Positions 54,621 through 64,000 of a DNA stretch of 64,000 nucleotides are shown here, in pieces (position 1 is the stretch's first letter; the number at the start of each line of letters is the position of its first letter). This DNA comes from Prostheceraeus crozeri (Eukaryota; Platyhelminthes; Polycladida; Euryleptidae), in assembly GCA_907163375.1 (NCBI GenBank), contig CAJQUW010014359.1:434001-498000 (forward strand), given 5' to 3'. The notes under the pieces are model-generated. The model ran no database searches. It saw only the letters and a program-made list of their open reading frames with translations, and was not told where the DNA came from. A program made the position numbers and the translations under genes.

Positions 54621-54639
54621 AATAACGGCAATAACATGC

Positions 54640-57600
54640 AATAACGGTGCCCTTAACATCTTGCTACATGAACACGAGTAAGTCTGATACAAATTCTCTA
54701 AAATAGGTTTATGTATGACAGCATTGACATTGATAATAGACCATAATTTATGCCTTCGTTTGAAAGCATTTGGGCAATACTGCAAGTTGCACGCAACACT
54801 CAGACTTGAAGAATCACAGAAGGAGCAGGTATTGGCAATGGCAGTCCTTGCAGCCAGCAAGTATTTGCAGTTTTGTTCTTTATTTGCTTTCAAAATGAAA
54901 AAAATAGTGAAGCTTCTTGCAATAGACTAATAGTTCACAACACGGGTAACAAGTTTAGTAGCTTTTGAAAAGTTAGATAGCAAGCTAAAGGAAGGGCTCA
55001 TCCATCAAAGCGGATATTTTGTACACTCGGTAACAGTGGAGAGATCGATCGCTTCGGACGAAAGGGCAATGGGACAGGTGTCATTAAAAATTATTCTATC
55101 GAGGGGACAGCTATTGGCTGCACACTTTTGCTTCAGGCTGTCAGTTGTCATTTCGAGATAAATCTTACCAATTGGGGTTTGGAGATCGCAGGACTCGTCG
55201 GAAGACTTCAGAAGTTCTAAGGTGTGTTGTGTTGGTCACGTATTGAAGGAGCTTCTCTGGAAAGGTGGTGTTGTGCATATTTAGCCCTACCTTGACTAAT
55301 CATTGTGCAACATAGGAACCATCTGCCTTTCTTTTGGCATTTAAATTGTCTTTCGACTATTGTTTGGGATGCAGGCCATATAAGCATAGGTTGGATAGCT
55401 GATCCGCAAATAGAACTTTGAGATATCGGATGCAAACCTCCCTTATGCACACCATGTTTACTGGCATCCATAGTGCCATCCATAATTCTGCATCACGGAC
55501 ATTATAATACTTTTGTTTAGTTCTAAAATGCTAAAATCGTCAACGTCACACATATTGACAACCTGAGACCATATTCAAAGTACAATTTTAATAATCCTCG
55601 CTTATACTTAAGTACTACTGTCAAGCTTGCTATTTAGTATTAGTTAGCTACTTAGTATTTAGTTGTGTAGCATACTGTTACTTATTCAAGTACATGGGAA
55701 TAATCTTCAATTAGCACTCAGAGACTCTAAAGATGCTGACTCAAATAAACTAGCATGTGCACTCAAATTCCTTTCTCAAGTACGCTAATGTATATTATCA
55801 TCTTTTGCTGAAGTACATAAATCCCATCTTCAAGATACAAAGATCATCCATTATGGTTTGCTCATTTCAGTATGAAAGATTAAATCTCGGAGCAAACCTG
55901 CTAGCGGAAATGTGTGATGAATAATACCCTGCTGATACTATTAAAAAATGATAATGATAGTGTTTCTCAATTTATTCTTATCTCTTCAATCGGTTGGACT
56001 CAAAGCAACGTCAATTAAGACAGAACAGCGTATTGTAAATATTGTTCACAATTTATCACATGGAATTCGTTTTTCTGAAGATTATCGCAAGGCAATCAAT
56101 TTCATCATCTTAGTGTGAAGTCTACAACAACTCGTACATGCATTTTCATAAACTGAATTAAAACAGCAAAATGATAATTCATCATAAAAATGATTTGTAG
56201 GCTTTAATGTTATTAAAGTGCCGAAAAGTTCGTTGTTTAAAGTCTATTTGGATGGCTACTTACAATTCATTCACCCATTTTATGGGCCTACATTCACATT
56301 CGAATGGATGCTGAAGATTTCCCGCTAGGCCTTAATTCTCTGTCAGGAACCATCCCAGGTCCATTGACCCACAGATCCATGGGTTTCATCCCAATGGCCA
56401 TTCCTGTCGAAGGTAGCGTTCGTTTACCAGAAGTTTTGCCCACTAGCTCCCATAAGACATGATCTCCCAGTTCAAAAATTAATAAACGGATCATCCACTC
56501 GATTGAAGGATTTCGCACGCATATCACTGTAGGCTCAAAATCGATTTTGTGTTAATTATGAAACAATGATGACGCCTCTCAGTCGGTACTGAATTAGAAA
56601 TCCCAGTAATCAAATAAAGATTCAAACAACAGTATTCAAAGGCTATCTTTGATGGTGTACATTCTTATAATGCATCTTTTCATCCATCGTTCAACCACTC
56701 TATGCTATTCTTGTGTATACTGTCAATTACTTGTAGTCCTCAAACATAAATTATTTTTAATTGAAAATAACATAGTCATGAAGATTGTCATAGTACGTGT
56801 ATGTAGTCTCTGTTAATTGAACTTCCTCAATCGCTGCCAAGACCTCGTCACTCAGGTCATATCTCGCACTGTTTCAATTTTTGTAATATCACAAGTAAGT
56901 AATACCTTCCAAATATATCAATCTCTTGCGGTGTCAGTCATCATATTTTGTAAAATATAGTCTTAAATCTTAATCCGCAAATATGCATGGTGTCTAGAAA
57001 TATCCTTGTAAAAGATTATTGCGCGTTCGAGATCAAACCGAAATTTATTAATCCTTTCCTGCTGTTTGACAACAAACCACAGACGATTATCCTCTAAATT
57101 GAAATTAATTTTCATTTTCTGACAGCGTGCTTCAAATGTGATTGAAAATGACATGGTTTACATCAGGCAGACCTGCGTCTCTAATGAAAAAAGGAAAAAG
57201 TTTATCGTTGAATTGTTTAAGAGCTGCATGCAGTAATCAGGTTGACAATGAAGATAATAATGGCTCAGTTAGATATTTTTTCACTTTTCATTGTTGATAC
57301 ATTTCGATTGAGATTCTATTTTCGTGCAACTTATATATTCTTTTTTTCCAATCCATCTGTTGCACGAGATAGTGTTGTAATGCAACTAGGGTTTCACAAG
57401 AAATCAAATTTACGATATCAAGTTACCTATCAAGATGTAGTCCCATATTTTTGCAAAATTCCGAAACAAAAGTATCATATATACATTGTGTTCGTGCAGA
57501 TATTCTATCTGTCCCATACTCTTCTCTTCATAGATCTTCTATCTCAAACGAAATGCCATGCCCATTGAAAAGATATCTCATGCAAAAGCATGACTTGTGC

Positions 57601-58170
57601 AAAGTAGGTATATAAGGGACTTGTGAGACTTCATTTACACAATATGTAGACTGAACACATTGTATGCATGGAATTCACTTCCTTAATATGTCCAGATGGA
57701 AATGTTAAACGGTTTCAGAGTCTGATTGATCTGTTGAACAAGAATTCAATAATATGCATCTGACGATCAATTTAGTATAGATCATTGGCTAATTAAACAC
57801 AAATAATTAAATTTTGATGAGACCCTGTCCTGATGAGAACTAAAGATTTTCGATTGCTTCGTAAATGTAATTTTGTTGTGACCATTGGATGAACCAGTTA
57901 CAAAAAAGTAGAACTTAAGTTTGTCAGTCGTGACCGATGACTAAGTAGAAATGTGAAATCTTCAGCATGCCGACACTTATTCCACACAACGCCTCACTAT
58001 GCACAGGAAAATAGCGAAATACAAAGGAAGTGGATATTGTATAACAACGTGACATTGGTTGATAAATGGAAAATACTTCAAGAAAAATGAAATATATAGG
58101 GTATTAGAAGTGCTTGTGACACAGCTATTAGGTGAGCATTATCAAATATATTGGAACTATCGGCACTTAC
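54640..58170. other. Long stretch without recognised genes
   Basis: Frames 54603-54893, 55217-55483, 56294-56527 and 57242-57568 have no motif I recognise. GTATATAAGG at 57609 looks like a TATA box. About 60 bases on, an ATG at 57668 opens only 31 codons (MEFTSLICPDGNVKRFQSLI). I cannot tell if it is real. Confidence 0.35.
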
Positions 58171-58172
58171 TA

Positions 58173-58434
58173 CACTGTGAACTGTATACTGTAAATATCC
58201 GTTAAAATTAGCATCTAAAATTAGTTTCACGGTTTTTTTACAGTCTGAACTGTAAGTATCAGTGAAAACAGACGCTTGCTTTATCTGATATAGATGAAAT
58301 TTAACTGTTACGTCATCACTCATCATGTAGTGACGTCATAATTTTTACAGATATCTACGGATATTTTCTGTGAAGCTTTCCTGTGAAGTTTAACGGTTAT
58401 TTAAGCTGTTTTTAACGGTGTACAGTTTACAGTG
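58173..58434. mobile_element. Short MITE, 262 bp
   Basis: The left end CACTGTGAACTGTATACTGT and right end read inward CACTGTAAACTGTACACCGT match over about 20 bases; CCGTTAAAA occurs in both. Flanked by TA (58171-58172) and TG, possibly a mutated TA duplication. Superfamily not determined. Confidence 0.6.
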
Positions 58435-58721
58435 TGCAATGCAAATAGGGCCTACGATGCATTAATATTTCTTCATTTGAATCTGGTTACTATTATGGGT
58501 TTCACACTGCAGCTAATGCTAAAGGTATATGCTTAATTTAGGGCAAATTCGGCTATAGTGGACAATACTGGACACCCAATCAGTCTAAAGTGGACATTAA
58601 TCAAGGTAAAGTGGACACTTCATCTCACTGCCATTAGCCATATTTCGACACAAGATGGACTTCGTAACTTACTCATCAACAGAAATGCTAGTATAGACCC
58701 ACTTTTTTGGGTATTTAGCCT
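58435..58721. other. Nothing recognised between the MITE and the LINE
   Basis: Short spacer with a chance frame. Confidence 0.4.
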
Positions 58722-59080
58722 ACATGTTGGGCGACTTTAATCGTGTTAATATCGATGACTTTCGTATTTCATTTGGGCTTGAAAATGTAGTTCGTGAAGC
58801 AACCAGATCTGATGCTATTTTGGATATGATGCTGATTCCTGATGTTTATGTCTCTCATTATTCCCAGCCTGCTGTGCTTCCTCCTCTCGGTGCCAGTGAT
58901 CATTGCCTTATTCTTTTGAGCCCTCACAAAGAATTTGTATTCGAATCTCGATGCACAGAAGTATTCGATCTAAGAGCCTCAAACATGAACGTTTCTTTGT
59001 CATCTCTTTTGAATATAAACTGGGAAAATATTCTGGATGACCTAGACTTGAATGAAGCATGTGATCTATTTTACAATATA
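58722..59080 (+). pseudogene. LINE endonuclease, C-terminal part
   Basis: The frame from 58724 gives MLGDFNRVNIDDFRISFGLE, then RSDAILDMMLIPDVYVSHYS and PPLGASDHCLILLSPH. GDFN and SDH are conserved catalytic motifs of AP-endonuclease-like LINE nucleases. The N-terminal catalytic residues are absent because the element is truncated. The frame continues through an RT-connecting segment (WENILDDLDLNEACDLFYNI) to the mariner border. Confidence 0.8.
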
Positions 59081-60483
59081 TCGGGCTCCGCAAAAAAAAC
59101 TTCGCATTTGTACTGACCTGTTTTTCTGGTTGTATGTCATGCCTTATTTGTTGTCCATTCTGTCCTAGAGGGCATAATTATAGCAATATTATAGCATGGA
59201 TTACTATAACATAGCTTTTGTTGCTACCTAGCATAGCATAGCAAGCTTTGTTTTACATGTATCTATTCAATTTCATTTTCATCATTAGTCAAATTGGTCT
59301 CTCTACACCTCGATGTCATGGCTACAGCAGATTTCAAGCAGGATCATTTGTACTTTTTCATTGACACCTTGCAAGCAAATGGCTTTTCGTGTGCACAAAT
59401 GCGTACGTTACTAGTTCAGCGTTGGGGAGAAGAAAATGTTGTAAGCACTCGTCGGATACAACAAGTTGCCAGCGAATTTTCCGAAGGAAAAAGATATTCA
59501 TTTAAGAGAAAATCAGGGTCTGGAAGACCACGTACGAGCACTTCTACCTAAAACGTAGAACTAATTCGTGAGAAATTTGAAGAAAATAATCGCTTATCAT
59601 GCAGTGATTTGAGCCGAATTACGGGAATTGACTGTGATGCTGTGAACCGAATTTTGATCAGAGATTTGCATAAGAAGTCTGTATGTTGCAAATGGATACC
59701 ACATGAACTAACTCAACAAAATAAAGAAACAAGAATTGAGTGTTGCCAAACTATGATTGAAAGATATTCAAGAAGAAGATCCAGAGAAAATGTTATTGTT
59801 ATAGACGAAAAGTGGGTATACTTCAAGGATATTCCAGCTAAAGAGAACAACCGAGCCTGGGTTGATAGTGCGGGAGATAGACCTGCTGTTGCGAGGAGGA
59901 TAATTTCCGATCGCAAAGTGCTGATCATACTGGCATCAAATTACTCCAAATCAATGCATTACCTTGAGGTATTGCATGATGGAGCATCAATTAACTCTCA
60001 ACGATACATTGATTTCTTAGAAAACATGGCATCTGAGTTTGAAAGTGAGTTGCCTAGGTGGGAGATGGTTGTTCAACGCGACAACGCTCGGCCTCATGTT
60101 GCTCGTTGTGTTACTGAATGATTTGAGACCCAACACATGTCTCTACTGAAGCAGCCTCCATACTCACCAGACACAAACTTGATGGACAGATTCTTATTTA
60201 GAAATTATGAAGTGTTCAGAAGGGGACATGACTTTGAAAATTCACATGAAATTCACCACAATTTTCGTCAATACATGGATGCCATGATGAGCAGCAAGCT
60301 TCTTAAAGAACTTGAAAATTTAATTCTTCATTTGCAAAGAATCGTTGATGCAAATGGAAATTATGTTCAATAGTCACTTTGTCACTGTGTTGTATAGTTG
60401 CAACAATTACAATATCATGACTTGTCTTAAATTACAATGTAATCTGTTTTCATATGAAAAGCGAAGTTTTTTTTGCGGAGCCC
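59081..60483 (+). mobile_element. mariner element (DD34D) nested in the LINE
   Basis: The left end GGGCTCCGCAAAAAAAACTT and right end read inward GGGCTCCGCAAAAAAAACTT are near-identical inverted repeats (TTCGCATTTG / TTCGCTTTTC follow). Flanked by TA in a TATA-rich site (59079-59080 and 60484-60485). 1.4 kb long with one transposase frame broken by two in-frame stops. Confidence 0.9.
59321..60373 (+). pseudogene. mariner transposase with two in-frame stops
   Basis: It starts at MATADFKQDHLYFFIDTLQA. A bipartite helix-turn-helix follows (CAQMRTLLVQRWGEENVVST, SGSGRPRTSTST), then catalytic motifs VIVIDEKWVYF (first Asp), VVQRDNARPHVARC (second Asp) and YSPDTNLMDRFLF (third Asp). 34 positions lie between the second and third, as in DD34D mariners, although SPDTNLMD departs from the usual SPDLAPSD. 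One frame is kept throughout, but TAA at 59549-59551 and TGA at 60119-60121 interrupt it. No frameshift was seen, so the copy died recently by point changes. Confidence 0.9.
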
Positions 60484-62292
60484 TATATTAAATAACGCTC
60501 TCTCTTATATACCGAAGGATATTGTAAAAAATCGTTCTTTGATAAGCCGTGGATAACGAAAACCATCAAAGTAATGATTAACGAGCGCTACAAGACTTAC
60601 ATAGCAAAGGATTGGACATTGTTTAACCATTATAAGGAGAAGGTGAAAAGCCATATATATATAAAGCCAAATCAGAATGGAGTAAATCTTTTTTGACTCG
60701 ACGCTCTATATGGGATATTTTTAAAATTGTGAACAAAAATGGTGTTGAAGACAAGGATTGGTTGTCCAAAGTCCATCCTAAGCTTCCAATCTCCAAAGTT
60801 ATAGAGAAAATGAATCATAGTCTTGCCGAACATTTCGTTGATGAACCTGCTGTTGACTTGCAGATCGCTGCCTTTACTTGCCCAGAAGCTGCGACTTTCC
60901 CTCCCTATCTTGTCGAAAGGTATCTCAAAGGTGTGAAGCCTAAGGCATCTTCCGGCCCTGACGTTATACCGCAGATTATATGGTCAAAGTTTTCTTCAGC
61001 GTTGGCAGTACCCATTACAATCATTTTCAATAAATGCCTCGCTGAGGCGGATGTTCCATTGATATGGAAAAAACCTGACATTTTACCTCTGCCTAAGTCA
61101 AATCCCCCAAAATGTGATAATATCCGTCCAATATCATTATTACCTGCACGCATTTTTGAAAAGCGGCTGATGTGTACATTGAAAGATCAATTTATCTCGA
61201 GATTTGAATCTAGTCAGTATGGCTATAGACCAAAGAGCTCGACTACTTGTGCTTTAATAGATGTTGAAAACTTTGTCACATCTTCTCTTCAGGAAAGTGA
61301 TATCATAGCCTGTCATGTACTGTCTCTAGACTTGTCGAAAGGATTTGACAGAGTATCACACTGTCTCCTTCTGAGCAAGATGATAAGATATGGCTTTGAC
61401 GATTTCACTGTGAAATTCATTAGTAACTATCTTTCAGAACGGCTTCAGCGTATTCGATGGAACGAGCACTGCAGTGATTATATCCCTGTCAAGAGTGGTA
61501 TTCCCCAAGGTTCTTCTATCGGCCCTTTGACGTTTGGATTTTTTCTGTCTGATTTGACACTTGATGGCCATGGTGATGTGCTCTTATGCAAATATGCTGA
61601 TGATATTATCATTATTGGAAAAATAAAAAATGATTGTACTGATACTCCAGTTTCATCTGCTTTGAGAAATGTACTTCAATGGATGGATGACAATAAAATG
61701 AAAATCAGTTGGTATAAGTGTCAGCAGATGCTCATTTCTCACCGAGATGTAAATCATTTATCACGATTAATGATCCCAGGTATTCAAATCGTTGACAAGT
61801 TACGCTTCCTTGGTGTAGTGTTGGATGCGAAAACTTGATTGGAGTTTTCACATAAGCTTAATTTCAAAGAAAGCATCATCAAGAATTTTCGTGCTTCGAA
61901 GCTTAAGACCTTTTTTATCGACTGTTGATCTTGTGACCATTTACAATAGTTGTCTTCGATCTATCCTAGAGTATGCAGCGCCACTTTTTGTTCGTTTGAA
62001 AAAGAAAGATGAGCACGTGTTAGAAAACATACAGCGCAGATCTCACAAAGTGATATGTGGCTCTTCGAATTGTCAATGTGTTCATTTTCTTCCTCTAAGC
62101 TATCGTCGTCTGATACTTGGTGTCAAATTGTTTACTTCTCTCGTTGAAGACTCAGAGCATCCACTACATCACTTAGCTCCTCAAGTATTACAGTATTCTG
62201 GAAAGTTTCGCATGCCAGTAAGCACCTTAGCAATGAGAAGGAACTGCTTTATTGTCACAATGATTAGGCTATTGAAAAGTGGTTTTTTGTAA
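60484..62292 (+). pseudogene. LINE reverse transcriptase and C-terminal domain
   Basis: The main frame 60693-61838 (381 codons) begins in the connector (RRSIWDIFKIVNKNG). The RT domain follows: KASSGPDVIPQIIW, NIRPISLLPARIFEKRL, QYGYRPKSSTTCAL, VLSLDLSKGFDRVSH (motif A), VKSGIPQGSSIGPLTFGFFL (motif B), KYADDIIIIGK (motif C, catalytic YADD), WMDDNKMKISWYKCQ and LRFLGVVLDAK. A frame change near 61830 leads to 61825-62292 with the C-terminal repeat-like region (LEYAAPLF, ENIQRRSHKVICG). Only a few frameshifts, so comparatively young. Confidence 0.88.
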
Positions 62293-62452
62293 TCTAGGTT
62301 TTTTTGCGTACTTCCGTCAGCTTTGAAATGTGTCTTATTATTATTGTGTCTTAATATTTTTTGCTTTGTTATGTTGTATTACGAAATCTTATGTGTTGTA
62401 CCTTGACTTTTAGCCTCACGATTTCCATTATTGAGGCATTCTGAAATATACG

Positions 62453-62475
62453 CTTATTATTATTATTATTATTTA
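62453..62475. repeat. (TTA)n microsatellite, LINE 3' tail
   Basis: About seven TTA units directly at the 3' end of the LINE. Confidence 0.8.
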
Positions 62476-64000
62476 GAAACTTATGTGTGTAATATACATG
62501 GACCTGCAAGCGCATAAAACACAACAGTTTGTATCAATCACATTCGACCAAACTTCAATAAACCGGCAACCATGATATATGCTATTCATAGCCTATGAAC
62601 GTATCCTAACATTTTCCCTTTATTCAGCTTGATCAGTTCGAATCATCTATATGTTGGCTATTCAACCTGGTATTTGGCCTGACATGCACATGTACATAAT
62701 TCGCGATAAATAAAAACTTTCTATGAACAACAATGTAGTAAAGTGTATGCAAGTCAAGTAATCCATCAGCATGCTAGTTAGCCCTTCCAACTTGATTTGT
62801 GAACGTAATTATAATTTTATTTGAGAATCATGCAAGATCATGAAATTGTCTCATGTTTACCACTATTGTCATCAAGAAGGATAAGTAAATGGCAAAAATA
62901 GTAGTAGTCGTTCCGTAGAAGTTGAGGACCGCCGATCCACGACTGGCTCATTTTCCAGTTCATTAGACTTAAAGCCAACTATGTTTTGATGGCCATGAGA
63001 GTGCTAACTTCAAATCATTGTCACTATTCTCTGTTTTATTTATAGATATTGAAGATCCCCTAATTTCAACTGGTTCATTTTCTTGATTACTAACCTTAGA
63101 ATTTAACTAGGCCTACATGGAGGGCTGTCAGATTTAATTGATGAATTCAGATCACTGTCACTGTATCTAGGTTTATTTTTGACCTGTATTTACATATTTA
63201 TAGTTCTAATATGTCTAGAAGTGCATTTCTTAGGCTATGATAGGCTTTAGGACTACATGAGCAGCCATCAGACTCAAGAGATAAATTCAAATCATTATCT
63301 CTATCTTAAGGCCTATTCATTTCTGCCATAACATAGATCTCTTCCGGTCCTGCTCCGAAATTGCTTAATGCAGATCAAATGCCTGTCTGAATCCCGATAT
63401 GGCATCTTGTGGAGCACAAAATAGTATTTGTCGGGACCCTTCTGAATTTATGAAAATTTCTCTAAACAGCAGCTTGTCTACAGCTATATGCAGGAGTATC
63501 GAAGTGCGAGGAATCATGAAATGATAATAGAACAAGCATGCTGCCCGACAAATTAGCAATCCTCCCCTGTATTTTGTACACAGTTAGCCTGCATAGCTAT
63601 GAGAGATGTTTTCGTACAGAAAATTGCTTCATCTGAATTATTAAGCGGAAATTACCTAGACTATGAAACAGAAATATGATTTGCAAAATACTCGCATCAA
63701 TTAAATTATGTGCGTAAAACGCTATAATCAAATAAAAATACGAACATCATGGATTTCAAAGGTACTTAAATGTTGTCCAGCTAATTTTACTGATTCAATT
63801 TCGTGTATAAGATAATGGCGTGATTATTGATAGTTGTTCATAACGTGGCTGTCATCATTGCGTTGAAGTTCTGGAGTTTTTGCTCTCTTCCTTCGCCGCT
63901 TGATCTGTTTGCTCATTTTTGTATTCCGCAGTGTGATAATATCTACGGCATGCTGATACTCATGTTTTTCCTAATCAAGCATAGCACTAATGCATTTTTC
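62476..64000. other. No gene recognised
   Basis: AT-rich with short chance frames only. Words such as AGGCCTACATG recur. No terminal repeats or RNA genes seen. Confidence 0.45.

Larger units (their letters stand above)
58722..62475 (+). mobile_element. APE-type LINE (CR1/Jockey group), 5'-truncated, split by a mariner
   Basis: The 5' part (58722-59080) is the end of an AP-like endonuclease (LGDFNRVN, then LGASDHCLILLSP). The 3' part (60484-62292) is the reverse transcriptase and C-terminal domain. The element ends in a (TTA)n tail (62453-62475), as in some LINE clades. A mariner element sits between. Frameshifts occur near 60535, 60660 and 61830. The 5' end of the endonuclease is missing. 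Confidence 0.85.

Noticed and set aside
1-64000. CRISPR arrays, rRNA, tRNA genes and bacterial operons
   Set aside because: None seen. Introns, TATA boxes and transposon types indicate animal nuclear DNA. I could not run a tRNA scan.

Overview
The window looks like nuclear DNA of an invertebrate animal, probably marine, although nothing in it fixes the species. It is AT-rich and gene-poor. It carries GT-AG introns, TATA promoters and AATAAA signals, and it is packed with transposable elements typical of such genomes: Polinton, Penelope-like, CR1/L2-type LINEs, Tc1/mariner, piggyBac, hAT, Harbinger and MULE. The short words TAGGCCTA and CTACATGTAG recur throughout. Host genes are few. The clearest is a single-exon four-pass membrane protein of MS4A/CD20 type (8836-9759, minus). 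A probable first coding exon of an arrestin-domain (ARRDC-like) gene sits in a CpG-rich island (45021-45150, plus). Two further possible first exons near 40.0 and 40.5 kb are weak.

Layout. 1-5067 is the end of a Polinton-family element that runs off the left edge. It has small genes, TATA promoters and a 326-bp tandem array next to its terminus. 6.7-7.6 kb holds a broken Penelope-like remnant, 8.8-9.8 kb the MS4A-like gene, and 10307-11546 a hAT MITE with a perfect 8-bp target duplication. 12655-28879 is a three-layer nest. A Harbinger-like MITE (TSD TAA) was entered by a Penelope-like element (12901-28002, 12-bp duplication). That element was entered by a 13.8-kb palindromic Polinton (13578-27376, 6-bp duplication AACATT). 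Further right are a second hAT MITE (29889-30606), a piggyBac-derived relic that lost its catalytic core (34.8-36.5 kb), an apparently whole DD41D Tc1/mariner element (36774-38190), a MULE-type foldback with 9-bp duplication (40603-41301), a broken hAT (42229-44321), a piggyBac interrupted by a Tc1 element (47659-51196), two LINE remnants (about 52.8 and 53.2-54.6 kb), and a long LINE interrupted by a mariner (58.7-62.5 kb).

The most interesting object is the palindromic Polinton. Two nearly identical arms of about 6.8-7.0 kb face each other across a 50-bp unique spacer. Each arm has the element's terminus, a 326-bp tandem array, a promoter-leader unit, a zinc-finger/coiled-coil protein gene, a 142-codon gene on the other strand, and a multi-exon gene. 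That last gene resembles the N-terminal region of the Polinton polymerase and is cut at the axis. No integrase, ATPase, protease or capsid gene is visible. Both outer ends carry the proper terminus and share one clean 6-bp duplication. A DNA with two copies of the same end therefore seems to have been integrated as one unit, like the palindromic defective genomes of linear DNA viruses. All Polinton material here is treated as fossil.
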